A DNA stretch of 64,000 nt from Inonotus obliquus (GCA_032164295.1 JAJHTX010000002.1:1736001-1800000); one strand, 5' to 3'. Numbered from the stretch's first letter, positions 1 to 11,984 are shown. Program-made: numbers and translations. The notes: a model not told the origin generated them from the letters alone.

Positions 1-1797
1 CACTTTGAGGTTGATGGCACCTTCAATGATGTAGAATATCTATTACAGATATTCAATACACGTTAACTCTTCCCTCGTGCAGAGGCGAGAAAACTTACAT
101 AGGTATTATCCTTTGTTCCTTTACTAGGCTTCCTCCCACCGACGGGAAGTACCAGCTGACCCGCAGCAATAAACTCGCCATCGCCGAATACCTTTTGATA
201 GTAGAAGTCATTGTTGGCTGCTGGTTTTGGATCCATCAGTCGCGCCGTGAATGCCAATCCTGCACAGAGATTCAGTCTTCAGCGAGTTCAAGGACAGAAT
301 GAGAATGACGAACTCCGCTGCACTTCTTGACCGCTTGTAAAGTCCAAGACAACACCATGTGGATCAGTTTGGTCATCCCATCCCTCCTCAGGATTAAACA
401 CAACTACTTCCTGATCTTCAGCATGCTGCACCGTCTTGCTTCGACTTCGTGGTTTGCTACGATGTCGCTTTGCCCCAAGTGGCTCTTGGAATTCTCTCGG
501 TATTCGGATTATCTCCTTGATGACAGGGATCACCGAGTAGCCATTATCGCGTCGACCCAGCACAACCTTTTCTAATCGCCACCATTCTAACGGCTTTATG
601 CGAGTCCGGGTACTGCGACGTACACCGTCTTGAATCTCGTAACCTTGGAGTATGGTGTTATGTTAGCATGATGTTATAAATGAAGAAATCACCAATTACC
701 GTGTTCCGCAATTTCTTGAACTTTCTTACGTTTGACAGGTTGCCTCCTTTCCTTTGATACCTGCTGTTCTTCGCCTCGTACTCGTTTCTTCCGGTCTTGC
801 GATTTCTTACTGTTGGTACCGTTGATTACAACTTCCTCGTCAACGACTTCTCGGTCGACCTCGGCTAAACCCTGCGCGATTTCCTCTTCCAAGGCCATCT
901 GGTCTTCCGCTATACTCTCTTTCTGCTTCCCTTTCTTCTTTCTTTCTTCCCTTCTTTGAGGCGGTGAAGATATCTGTATGTCGTTGATTTGAGGGGGATC
1001 CGTGTCATCTTGCGCAATTTCAGTGAAGCTCGTTCGGGCAGCAACAGGCGAGGATGACTGAGGGGCCGGTTGATCAATGCTTATGTCCATATCACCCACT
1101 CCTGCTGCGCTGAAGTCGTAATTCAGATCATCCTCCCCATATGCATCTTGGAACGGTTCGTTATCACTGTCATCTTCTGGGCTGGAAGGAACAACTGCTT
1201 GCTGTGAGAGTTTGGATCTTGCACGAGGAGTTGGAGTCACAGCCAGAGATCCGTTAGGCTGGGAGCGCACGTGTTGCGAGGAGGATGACGGGCGAGGGGA
1301 GGGGATGCGATCAAAGTCAATGAAGGAGGAACGGTTAGACAAGCCACTGGCGGCAGCGGACCGATTTGCACTTGTCGGGACACTTGGTCGAGGGGCATTG
1401 TTGAAGTAAGTACCAGGAGTCTCTATCCGAAAGCTGGTCAAAGCTGGATATTTAACATCGTGAGAAGCAATACGGGACGACTGGGATGTATGGACACACT
1501 ATCGTCAATTTCCATGTCCACTGTTCCGTCCTCGTCCTCGTCCTCGTCCTCATCCTCTTCATCAGGAGGTGTCATAGACTGATCCGCACCCCTCCGTCCG
1601 CGCAAATGGGGCGGGGTGTAAGAATCAGCTTGATTGAGTACATCGTCGAATTTCTCAAAGCCATCTGAACGACGATCGACCTCCCGGACGTTTACCCCCG
1701 TCTTCTTTCCGTGGGTGAAATCGTCGGCGCGAAATGGGATGTGAGCCTTGATTGTTCGTCGTGTTCCATCAATACTGCTCTTGCGAGGTTTCGACAT
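1..1797 (-). CDS. MIF2: Kinetochore protein Mif2/CENP-C (partial, 3' end outside window)
   Basis: Inner-kinetochore protein that binds CENP-A nucleosomes and nucleates the kinetochore. The start is the ATG at 1797. The N-terminus carries the Mif2 signature HIPFRADDFTHGKKTG, followed by acidic low-complexity sequence encoded by a CTC/GTC-rich tract near 1530-1555. The CENP-C motif (VRRSTRTRIKPLEWWRLEK, about 570-630) is the nucleosome-binding element. The C-terminal cupin dimerisation domain begins at about 255, and FYIIEGAINLKV is read in the last visible exon (39-1). Introns inferred by eye include 1499-1444, about 699-639, about 310-260 and 98-40. The rest of the cupin lies beyond base 1. 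It is divergent from SNW1, with about 230 bases between start codons. The assignment rests on three independent family motifs in the correct order. Confidence 0.93.
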
Positions 1798-2030
1798 AGG
1801 AGACGCAGTCTCAAATTGTCCGGATTGTTTACTTGAGGATGTTGTTGGGCCGTGCGGGACGCGTCTGTCGATCGTTCAACGCGGGTGGTTGTCCTCACTC
1901 AAGAAAGTGTGACAACTTTAAGCGTAGCCGTGTCACACTTACTTATGTAATAGAGGAACGTGACCCAGGTGGATCTTCACTCCTCCGAGTCCCAAACGAC
2001 ATTGGCACACACAAACGACAGACAACGACC
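1798..2030. promoter_or_regulatory. Divergent intergenic promoter region, MIF2/SNW1
   Basis: There are 233 bases between the start codons of two divergent genes, so both promoters must lie here or overlap the 5' UTRs. No convincing TATA box or known operator is visible. Confidence 0.5.
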
Positions 2031-4014
2031 ATGGCTGCTCTCGCTTCGTACGTCCTTTCTATCATTTTACGCAGGATGAACTTGCTTGCTTACTCCTTCA
2101 TAGCCTTCTTCCCAATCCGATCTTTGCGCCAGCCGTTTCTGATGATGAGGAGGAAAAGACACAATTCGTGTCGTCGTCAACGACCGTCGTAACAAGGCAG
2201 CCTGTACCACCATATGGCAAGCGAAAAGGTTGGAAGCCAACATCTCAGGCTGATTTCGGTGAGCAAGCTCGCGCGTATGTCCAAAGCAACGATAATAACC
2301 TTCGTCCCAGGCGATGGCGGGGCGTTTCCGGAATGTCACATCGCACAGTATCCCCTCGAGATGGGCAAAAAGAAAGCGTCGTCTGGAAACACTCTCGCGC
2401 TGCAAGTCGATAGTGAGGGGAATGTGCGCTACGATGCTATTGCACATCAAGGGCAGCGGGAGGGCAAGACCATACAATCACAGTTTAAAGACCTCGTTCC
2501 CCTCGCACATAGGAAAGACCTTGATGAATCCGCTCGTGCGTTGGAACGACCTTCTGAGGAGGACGTGCAAGCCACAACAGAGCGTACCCGTCAAGCATTG
2601 GAGAAGCTAGTTAATGGGAAGATCAAGTCTTCGTCGACGAAGAATATTGACGGCCAGGGGAAATCTTCTTTCATTCGATACACGCCTGGTCAACAAGGCG
2701 ACTCGAATGGATTGAAGCAGCGTATTATCAAAATGTCAGAAGTTGCTGAGGACCCTCTTGAACCACCGCGTTTCAAACATAAGAAGATTCCACGCGGACC
2801 ACCGAGTCCTCCCCCTCCTGTCCTTCGTAGTCCTCCGCGAAAAGCAACCGCGCAGGAGCAAAAGGAGTGGATGATTCCACCTTGTATTTCTAATTGGAAG
2901 AACAACAAGGGTTTCACCATTCCGTTAGATAAACGTCTTGCAGCGGACGGACGTGGCCTTCAGGATGTCAGTTGATTGTTCAGCTCCTAATTTCTTCTCT
3001 GACAGGATCGCTTTTCTAGGTGCATATCAACGACAATTTTGCCAAATTTTCCGAAGCTCTTTTCATTGCAGACCGACACGCTCGAGAAGAAGTAAGACAG
3101 CGAGCGCTCATGCAACAGAAGCTTGCGCAGAAGGAGAAGGAAGCGAAAGAGGAGCATTTGCGTTCTTTGGCCCAAAGGGCTCGGGAAGAACGTGCTGGTG
3201 TTCCTGCACGACCCGCGGTAGTATCAACAACCGCAATGAAGACTGGATTAGCTGGGTATGGCAGCGAGTCCGACTCCGGTGGCTCCGATTCGGATGCGGG
3301 TGAAGAGAAGCGTGTAGAGAGCGGCGAAGATAGTGCTGAGGATGAGGAGGCTCGGCAAGTCCGCGACCAAATGCGTGCTGCGAAACGTCGCGAACGCGAA
3401 CGTGAGTTACGCATGAGCAATATGGGTACCGAACAGAGGGCGAAGATGCTGGCGCGTCAACAAAACCGGGATATCTCCGAGAAGGTTGCACTCGGTCTTG
3501 CGAAGCCGACTTTATCAAAAGAGTCCATGCTTGATTCGCGTTTGTTCAATCAGGAAAGTTTACCTGCTGGCTTCGCGGATGACGAATCATACGGTCTTTA
3601 CGACCGGCCGCTGTTCCATGGGTCGTCGGCGGCCGCGGCCATCTACAAGGCGCGTGGAAACCTGGAAGAGGGGAACGAAGAATCTTTCGGTGGTGGTACT
3701 GAAGAAGGTATCGGGAAGGCACTTGACAATGACCGATTTGGACTGGGTCGCCCGCGCGTTGGGTTCGAAGGTGCCAACGACCAGGAAGCTAGAGAGGGAC
3801 CTGTACAGTTCGAGAAAGACACAACATCAGATGTGTTTGGTGTTGACCAGTTTTTGGACGAGGCGAAGAGTGGTAAGAAGAGGGGACTTGACACATCAGC
3901 GTAAGTTCGGCTTGCAAAAGTTAATCTCTGGGGTGCTTTGTGCTAACATTTCGGTCTGATAGTGGGACGGCTCGCAAGCGGCAACAGCTCGACCGTGCTT
4001 CAGAACGGGAGTAA
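2031..4014 (+). CDS. PRP45: SNW1/SKIP/Prp45 pre-mRNA splicing factor
   Basis: Spliceosome component (NTC-related) that acts as a scaffold in the activated spliceosome; the metazoan homologue also co-regulates transcription. Five exons join in frame: 2031-2047, 2104-2258, 2311-2966, 3020-3900 and 3963-4014, giving 586 residues. The SNW domain is evident: GDGGAFPECHIAQYPLEMG near the N-terminus, then SNWKNNKGFTIPLDKR (about 2890-2940) and the VHINDNFAKFSEALFIADR segment after intron 3. A Lys/Glu/Arg-rich helical region and an acidic Ser stretch follow. The short C-terminus, ending ERE, is encoded after the last intron. Length and domain order match fungal SNW proteins. No anomalies were seen. 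Confidence 0.96.
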
Positions 4015-4367
4015 TTTGGTATCACTTGTAGCGTAGAAATGTAGACTTGTAGTCGTACAATTTGACTCTGAAGCCCAGCATTTGTTTGATTTTTTGTGCT
4101 AAGCGAGATGTGTGTGAAAATGAAATGCTTATCCAATTTTGGGTCAGACTTTCTACCCATTTCTTTACGTTCCCTTGTTAGCCTCAGACAACTCTCCTTC
4201 TACCTCCTCTCTCTCTTCTACCTACTCCCATCGTCTTCCCTCCTTTTGCTGCCGGAGCATTACTTGACGAGGCTGCAACTATCAGTTGCTCGCAATGTTC
4301 GTAAATTTTGCATTTTTTTTATTTCAGCGGTTCGCCTTTGCTAACGCGGTGAGGTTCATCTGCGTAG
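4015..4367. other. Intergenic: SNW1 3' UTR and 5' region of the next gene
   Basis: Tandem spacing with a pyrimidine-rich stretch at about 4190-4260 just upstream of the next gene. CT-rich leaders are common near fungal transcription starts. The unresolved first exon of the next gene probably lies in 4290-4367. Confidence 0.4.
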
Positions 4368-7300
4368 GACGAACAGAGTCGTCACGCCAGTTAACCTCAA
4401 GGAGCGCATAGCTCTTCTACAGCAGAAAGCTTCTAACGGCGCTTCAACGTCGGGTGTTGGAGCGACTTCACCAACATCGGCGGGAGTATCGCTAAGCACA
4501 AGCGTATCCGCGTCAGCTACAGCCGGAAACTCTGGCTCTGCCCTCCGCGAACGAATCGCTAAGTTCGAGCAGAAGGGCGGCGTACCAGTTCCTCGAGGGT
4601 CTTTTGGTATTGGGGCTCCGCCCTTAGCTCTTGAACAGACTCACGAAGGGAAAGCGGCGCGGAAGAAGGGCGAACTGTATGGCAACCGTATCGCGAGCGT
4701 CGCCCGACATCAAACCGGGAACGCCTCCCCGCCTTCTGCGCTCCGCCCACACCTCACGGGCAACGTAGACATCATCACTGCGTCCTCCCGCTCTCTTATT
4801 CCCAGTACATCTACAAGTTCGGGCCTAGATGTGCCCGGTGATGGCTCGCCGGTGCGCAAGCGCTGTGTTTCGACTTCGAGCTTGGCAACCAAAAGGCCCG
4901 CATCCGCGTCCGACCTCATAGCGAACGAACTGATCATGTCGGGAACTTTTGACGATGATGGGGATGCCAGTGATAGCCTAATGATATCTGGTTCGCAGCT
5001 ATTTGCGTCTTACGATTCTCAAGCGCAAACACAATGTGCACGTCGTATCTCTATCTCTGGCGCGGACGCTATGAGTCCATTTGGCTCTGACACCTCCTAT
5101 GGCGAGGCTACATTCTCATCAACTACCGATGAGAATAACACTCAGCCCTCTCAGCTAGACCGGTCACAAGAGAGCAATCTTCCTGAATCAGTGCCAAAGC
5201 CCGCATCATTCAATGATCATCATGATCACGTTATCAGAGAAGATCAGAGAAGCGTGCCTGGGCAACGTGCAGATAGCGTGGCTCTTTCTCCGGAAGAAGC
5301 GCCTCCGACGGACTCAACCAAACAAAGGATAGAGCAGGATATCCAAGACGAGAGTTCGTCCAAGACTCCTGTAGTCGCGACGTTCTCTCCATCTTCTGAT
5401 AGTGTTACTCATGCGAAGGAGGGTGCTTCAAGTTCTGATACACTTGATGTCCCAAGTGAAGATCCGGAGCTTCCAGACGCTTCAACGCCGTTTACGGACG
5501 CATCGTCACCGCTTAATGCATCGTTTGAAGTCGGAGAGCGGGTCCACTGCGAGCCGCGCAAGTATGTGATCATACCACCCTCCAGGAGCTCGATATTGGA
5601 CCAAAGTGAGAATACGCCAAGTATAGAAGCTTCGCGGGAACATACAAGTGCTGAGAACTCTGCGTCAGCATTAGGTATTTCCGGGACCAAGGAAAGTCGA
5701 GCCTCGACAGAAACCGTCGGTCCTGTTTCCATCTTGGTTCCACCACCAGATATCGCGGGAAAGAGCCCAGACTCGCCTCAATCCACTGGATCCAACTCGA
5801 TAAGGCGGCGCAATATCCCTGCTCCCTTAGTCATCCAGCGTGAGAAGGAATATTCCGAACCATCATTAGACCCGAAAGTTGGCCCAAAATCATTCCACGC
5901 AGTTGTACATGGCAGGACAACGCTACCAACTCGTATAATTTCGAGTAACTCGAATACTACGACCACCGCCCCTCGACCTCGGGTGAATGTCACACGTCCC
6001 AAAGGTGGCACTCCTGGAACACCGAGTTCACCAGATCTTTCGGCACTCCTCGAGCAAGCTATGTACTTAGAACAAAGGCTTGTAGGAGGAGAGAGCGATG
6101 TCGTTACACCTCGACCAGAGGAGAACAGTTTCCAGAGGTCTGAGACCAAGCCAGACATGGGCGGGGATTCAAAGTCGCAAGTATCGCAGGTAGTTTTCCC
6201 GCGCTCTGGCAATGGACGAGAACCACATGGCGATGTTGTGCCTACCCCTCCACCGAAGAGCCCTAATCCACGGACGTTATCACAGGTGGTTACAAATGTT
6301 GGTCCAGGCTCTCGGAAAAGCTGGAGCCGGTCTTCAGGAAATGCTTCCTCAGAGGATTCTGTACCAATCTTGACCCCGCCATCCCCGACATTTGATCTCG
6401 CAGCGCCCGTGCTCTGCGAAGAGCCTCAACAGTTGTCGACTGGTGGCGGCGCTACTGGAGTCGACGAGCGTGGTGAAGGAGAGGGCCGACGGTCAATCAG
6501 CTCCGTGCTCTCTTCGCCGGGCAAGTCAGCACGCAAGAAGGTCCTGAGCTTATTCTCGCGCTCCGGTTATTCAAGCTCTACGCTCGCACTTCCAGGTACG
6601 TAACAAGGTATACTCTAATACCAAGATTCTCTGCTGAGCGCGGCTCGTAACTGCTCGGGGCCAGCAGGTGATAGCGTCCGGCACCAAGCTGATTATCATC
6701 CTCGCTCCTGTTTATAGATGACCTTCTCCCCTCCGAAACCAATACCAATCTCTATCGCAACTCCGGTTCCGCATTTAGTTCTGTATCTGTCTGCCCGTCG
6801 TCAACGCTCCTTCCTTCGCCCTCTATCAAAGAAACAGATATAGCTCCTCTTCAGTTTCCTCCATCTCCGTTATTATCTACGTCTCCGTCTCATTCCTATG
6901 GACCTCCGAGTCCGATTTCGCCGAATTTACGTGTTAAGCACGACACGCCGGACGTGCCGCGCCCCGTATCGGTTGTTTCTACGACTTCTGTATGCTCGAA
7001 TGCCCCCAGCCCGCTTGCTATTGAGCTTTTCGACTCCTTTCCGGATGTGCCGAGGTCGGTCCCGAATAGTTTCGAACAGGACCGGATGGATGGACCAGAA
7101 ATGATCGACATGCTACTTGAAAGTCTTGATGTTAAGGAGGTTGTCAAAGTGTCGGAAAAGGAAAAGGTAGAGGATGTAGTGCAAGAGGTGGAAGTGGAAC
7201 CAGAGAGTCCTCGTCCTCCTACACCTCCACCAAAGGATTACAAGCTAAGGGACGCTGCTGAAGAACCAACACCCATACCACCCCGTATCAAAGTGGACCA

Positions 7301-7868
7301 ACTCACACGTCCTCCTTCCAATCCCCCTCCACCTTATTCCTGTTCTCAATATAACCCTGAATCCCAATTCCAACCGTACCAGCAACCAGGAGCGCAACCT
7401 CAATCCCGTTCTCCCCCAAGCCCCCCAAGCAAAGACATAAGCAACTCACCTTCCATCCGTACATCCTCCTCGATCTCATCCCTGTCCTTCACTCCTTCAT
7501 CTCATCCTCCCCCTCGTCGATCAAAGTCCAAATCGAGTTTACGTCTTCCGCATTTATACTACCTATCTTCGTCTCATCCTCCTACCCCACCTCTTCCATC
7601 CGGGTTCGCAAATGGAAATGGGCACGGTCACGCACGCGAAAAATCCGACTGCAGCAGTTGTACTTCAGACAAGCACTCTCAAACGCACACACCTCCTTTC
7701 CCGCCTTCAAGTTTCCCTAATACTTCCACATCTACCTTTTCGGCTTCCACCAGCAGTTCTTCATCTTCAACGGGAATACTCGGTGCTATCTCCCGCTCAC
7801 TTTCTTCACGCAGAAAGAGGAAGAATAGCAATGCGAGTGCATTGAGTGTTAGTACAGGACATGGGTAG
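4368..7868 (+). CDS. Uncharacterised Ser/Pro-rich protein with paired ERIA motifs
   Basis: I do not recognise a characterised family. The reading frame is clearly coding from about 4368. It opens with PVNLKERIALLQQK (4387-4428), a Ser/Thr linker, and a related LRERIAKFEQKGGVPVPRG segment (4543-4600), then KGELYGNRIASV. The remainder is Ser/Thr/Pro-rich with many PxxP stretches, and one intron near 6593-6717 joins two long exons. Acidic patches (for example near 7130-7200) and poly-Ser near 7750 suggest a disordered scaffold or SH3-ligand protein; this is inference. The 5' end is unresolved. An ATG at 4294 followed by GTAAAT is a candidate first exon, but no canonical splice path from it reaches the coding frame in the right phase. 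The stop is at 7866-7868. Confidence 0.75.
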
Positions 7869-8611
7869 TTCTTTTTAATACCCGTTCGTCGACTGGTCGT
7901 CTTGGGGATATTCATTCACACATCGGAATCGGTTTCCGTTTTCAGTTCTCTTTTGTCTTTTCTATCTTCCTTCTAATTGGTTGTTCGGTCTCAAACTGCT
8001 TTCTCCTATCTGCCTTATCCCATTCCCATTCCCATTCTCTTCATTGTCTATTTTTTAGGATGTATATGTTTTCCCGTATCCTTTTCCACTTGCTCTTGCG
8101 CTATCTGGAATATCATTCATTTCTTTCCTTTATTTCTTTCATCTCCAACAGCTTGCTTTCCCTTCTTTCCCTTCTTTCTCTCCATAGAAGAACGTTTATA
8201 TTTTATTCTCAATCGCAGGCATATAAGCATAACCACATTCACAGTCTATCATTTTCCCCCGCTTTCCTTCTCCCTTTCCTGGTTACCCTTGTTTATCACC
8301 ATCGTTGCTATCTTCTTTTTTACGTCTCGTATAATCTGATCTGAGAAAACATGCATTCATCCCCTCGTTCACTCCTTGATAATCACGCGAATGTATTATA
8401 TTATCTTCCCTCGCAAAGCAAAGTGCATTCATCCATCTACAATTTGACTTTGTCACGAGAAATTCGTAATCTCTCCGGTTCATTAGATATGAGAAGAAGG
8501 GTAATGAGTGCTCTATTGAGAAATGCGAATCTTGATTCAATACGAAAGCACAGCGAGAAGCTAACGCTACATGCAGTTCTAAAGTGGGCAATGTCGGGAT
8601 ATCTACATGGT
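7869..8611. other. Convergent intergenic region, CT-rich
   Basis: 3' ends of two convergent genes. The plus strand is strongly T/C-rich from about 7930 to 8340. Open frames here have pyrimidine-driven composition and no conserved look. No RNA gene was recognised. Confidence 0.5.
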
Positions 8612-11057
8612 CTACGAACTATCAGAATCACCTCCTCTAGCTGACTTCGCCGCCCAAAAAGCCTGTCTCATCTCTGCGTTAATAATCTTCAAACGGCCCT
8701 TTCCCTTTCCCTGGCGTTTAGTGCCCTTCGAATACGCTGAATCCTCATCCTCGTCTTCAACATAATCCACCGAACCTCGGTATTCGTCCCCACCTTGATC
8801 TTCCGACTCTGCAAGTTCGTCCGCAGCTGCAGCATATACCCTCTCAATCTCGTCAAGTCCGTCTGATGAGTTGCTTGTTACTGCATCGACGTCAGGGTAG
8901 AGATTTATTTGTTCGGAGTGTGCATCTGTGTTGTCTAGATCCTCTTCGTCCTCGTCGTCAGCTACGAAGACTGTGTCGACGGAGGCAGAATTGATGGCTT
9001 TCGTTGTCATCGTTCGACGCCTCTTCAATGCTGAGCCGTTCTGACGAGAGGAGATGCCATATCGACTCTGGTCAGCATCGTTGCCTTCATCGTTAGCCCC
9101 TCGTTCACGCCCGCTCTGCCCATTCGTCACCTCATAATCCTCATCCTCCGACCCAATAACCATATCAACTTCTCCCCAGGCCTCAACAACACTCTCGACC
9201 GCCCTATTCCTTTTCTCCTCCACTGCCTCTGATGACACACCCAACTCAACCAATGGGTCAATCCCAAGCAACCGATGGAGCTTCCCCTCTTCGTATACCT
9301 TCTGTATGAGACGACGATGATTAATCGTCTCTTGGTCCGTACCCAGTATAGACGACAGTATGCTCATCTCATCCGGACTACGTTCTAAATCGCTCCCACG
9401 TCTTAGATCGACGGCTCGTGAATCCTGGCGAGCACTTAGGATATCCGCGACGACGTAGAGAGCTGAAACCATCAACTCGTACGCTCCGGCAAACGTCTGC
9501 TTCACTTTCTTGATCCCGTACGAACCCCTAGAGATATCGTTACCTGTATTACAATCAATATACAAGGCTTCCCAAGGCCACGTATAACAGACTACTTACT
9601 GATGTCACCTGGATCCTCGATGCTCAGCAAGTAAGGCTTGTTGTAATCCTTCCAGCCCCGTGCTTGCTTGCTGAAATAGGAACCACCATGTCGTAGCGAA
9701 ATACCCGTATTCGTGTAGTTGAAACACTTCCCGTATAACTCAAAGAACTCCAACATTAGAACTCCCAAGTTCTTTGCAGAATCTATCTCTCCTCGTCGGA
9801 CTTTCGGATGCATCTTGTATTCACCGTAAGTAAACAATCGTTCCGCCCAGCCCCTCGTTTCGACAAGAGGAAACGAGGATGTATGGTCTGCTAACCTGTA
9901 AATGGCTCACGGCCAAACAAACGATGGCATAGCTGCCCAGTCCGCCTGAGTAGACCTCATTCAAGTTCCGCTGCTTTAGGAAAGCCTTGACAATTAACAC
10001 GAGCGCTCGTAAAGCTGGGAATTCCCGAATAAACCGATTTATCATGTCACCAGCTTGGACACCGTTCGCTTGGTTAATGCTGATGTCAACAGAAAGCCGC
10101 CCTGCCAGACAATTGTTCAGAGAAAAGTAGCGAACAAACATACAAGAGGCCTACCGTATTTCGTGACGAATTTGATGATGGGTACTTTCGCCTTGGATAT
10201 AACGGTAACTTGATCTGTAATCCCCGTCCGCCTCACGATGTTTGCAAGAGATCTTAAAGCCGAGACCTTGTCGAAACTTCCTAACGTTCTTGACTTTACG
10301 ACAAGGTCTATATCTCTACCTCGGTATAAGCGATGTATAAAAGTATAAGAAGAAGAGTGGTAGCAACGTACCCCTGCGGCAGATACAGCTTGGTCCCAAA
10401 GCTGCCGAATGGCAGCACCTCTGAGTCCGAGTATGTCTTCTTCACACTACCCGCAACAAGGAGAACAGTCATATGCCGTACTTCATGTTCAATAGGAGTG
10501 GGTGAGATGTATTTGATGTATGCCTCTACTTCATTATGTAGCCTAATTCGTGAAATGAATTTCTAGAAGACACAAATTAATAAGTAGTCGATTACTTACA
10601 GTTGGGCCACATTTCTACAGCTCTCCCAATCCACATCCACAGTCCATGGAGACCTCCTAGACTTCAGAATTGGCCTCTTCACCTCCGCTCTCCTTGAGGA
10701 AGGCCTGTCATCTCGGTCGCTATCTTCCCACTTCCGCTTTCGTCCCCGACTCCAGTCATCCCTATCCCTGTCCCTATTCCAATCCCGTTCGCTTTTCCCT
10801 TTATCCCGCTCTCGAGCTGTTCGTTTCGGTTGCGCTTCCTCTTCCAGTTCCAAAGCAATGAAGTCTACTTCGGAAGAGAAGTGCTGTGAACTCTTCGTAG
10901 TGGGTGGCATAGCGTCTGGTTGGTCTGGTAGACGCGATGGGCCAGCTTCAGGTTGTTTGGGCGGTTCTGGCCTAGATGCAGACTTCACTCGCTCTGGCGA
11001 GGCTTGTCTGGAGGCCTTCCGCTTGTTCCTCCTTGATCTTGATCGAGGAGTATCCAT
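8612..11057 (-). CDS. TRF4: Non-canonical poly(A) RNA polymerase, Trf4/Cid14/PAPD5 type
   Basis: Nucleotidyltransferase of the TRAMP complex that oligoadenylates aberrant nuclear RNAs for exosome decay. The start is the ATG at 11057. Exon 1 (11057-10600) encodes an Arg/Lys/Ser-rich low-complexity N-terminus. The catalytic domain follows: LPFGSFGTKLYLP and GDIDLVVKS carry the GS motif and two of the catalytic aspartates, and KFVTKYGRLSVDISIN carries the third. The PAP-associated domain includes GLGSYAIVCLAVSHLQ and SIEDPGDISNDISRGSYG, both diagnostic of the family. The C-terminus is acidic and Ser-rich with a basic KGKGRLK stretch. I infer six exons with in-frame joins at about 10600/10542, 10372/10315, 10157/10107, 9897/9822 and 9600/9545. 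Confidence 0.94.
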
Positions 11058-11270
11058 AGCTGTTTGAGTGAAGTGAAAGTTGAACGAATGCGCGTACTGA
11101 ATTTTCCAGTGATTATGTAATACACGAATGGGAATGCTTGATTGACTAACTAGGGAAGGGACGTGAATACTACCTTCAAATCTTCCCTTGTTAATATTAA
11201 TGCATTTATCCTCTTCAACAGCTACATACTGCCGTTAAATTCTATCGTTCGATGCATTGTGATGATATTT
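11058..11270. other. Short intergenic region, TRF4 5' / ABM-like 3'
   Basis: Tandem minus-strand genes. The interval presumably holds the TRF4 promoter. No recognisable element was seen. Confidence 0.3.
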
Positions 11271-11812
11271 CTATAATGCGACTGTAGGAGGGATTTCGTG
11301 ACGAACGAGACTGGTGATTCGCGCTTTATCGTCCTTGAGGTTGTCGAGCGCCTCGGGAGCTCTAACGGATTTAAGAGCAACAAGTCTGAAAGACCCCTCT
11401 AACTTCCCCTCCACATCATGCCCTTCGCCCTCCCAGTCAATATCATCTGACGAGATTATATTCGCCAACGCCCCCGGACTGTCTTCCACAGTCTCATACA
11501 CCATCACACGAACCCCGCCCCAAACCGAACTCGGCGCAATCGTCAAATGCAATAAACTCGTCACGTCAAGAAGAGGGTGCAAAGCCTGTAAAAGGTTCTG
11601 ATTCGTCTCGCTCGCAATCCATTTTGAGTGTGCTTCTACACTTTCCCAGCCTGACAAGAGCACGATTTCGCCAGGTAGTCGACGTCGAAGAAGTGCAACG
11701 GATACCCGTACCATTTCGCTTGCTCTACTTCAGCGATGCGAATGTGGGGCAAGATATCACTCCAATGCTTCCCTGACTTGAGCTGAAGAAGAGCGAGTTC
11801 TGTTATGGGCAT
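11271..11812 (-). pseudogene. ABM-like dimeric alpha/beta-barrel protein with an internal frame break
   Basis: The N-terminal part (MPITELALLQLKSG, then WYGYPLHFF) and the C-terminal part (VLLSGWESVEAHSKWIASE, then LLHLTI) together look like fungal antibiotic-biosynthesis-monooxygenase-like proteins of about 200 residues. They lie in different frames. The first frame runs out at about 11636 and the second is meaningful from about 11670, so one base appears to be missing around 11660-11680. No GT-AG pair in this stretch restores the frame without deleting conserved core strands. The break may be a real mutation, a sequencing or assembly error, or recoding. The first frame is also open upstream to an ATG at 11869, but the family normally starts at the MPITELA methionine (11812). 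The biochemical role is unknown, because many ABM-fold fungal proteins have no known substrate. Confidence 0.65.
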
Positions 11813-11913
11813 GTTGATCTCAAGCAGTGAATAGACCAGTATTGCAGAAGTAAGAAGGATACCACTCATAATATTTGTTTTTCACTCTATTTCCCTACAA
11901 AACCCTTTGTACT

Positions 11914-11984
11914 ACATTAATGGGGTAGTGGTAACCTGGGTCGTTGCCATCGACCCGCCGGGGGTTTGATTCCCTCTTAATGCA
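11914..11984 (+). tRNA. tRNA-Gly (anticodon GCC), possibly degenerate
   Basis: A full cloverleaf can be drawn by hand over 71 bases. It has a 7-bp acceptor stem (bases 11914-11920 with 11977-11983, first pair A-C mismatched), a 3-bp D stem with GG in the loop, a perfect 5-bp anticodon stem GGTCG/CGACC with loop TTGCCAT (anticodon GCC), a 4-base variable loop and a T stem GGGGG/CCCTC with loop TTTGATT. The discriminator base is A. The A1-C72 mismatch and T in place of the usual C at position 56 of the T loop (B box GGTTTGATTCC rather than GGTTCGA..) suggest weakened function or a pseudogene. A TTTT run about 25 bases downstream could terminate Pol III. It lies between two minus-strand genes. 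Confidence 0.72.

Noticed and set aside
1530..1560. CTC/GTC microsatellite
   Set aside because: It encodes the acidic Asp/Glu run of MIF2; a coding low-complexity tract.
7930..8340. Long plus-strand open frames in a CT-rich tract
   Set aside because: Length is explained by low stop density in pyrimidine-rich DNA; translated products are Phe/Ser/Leu monotony.
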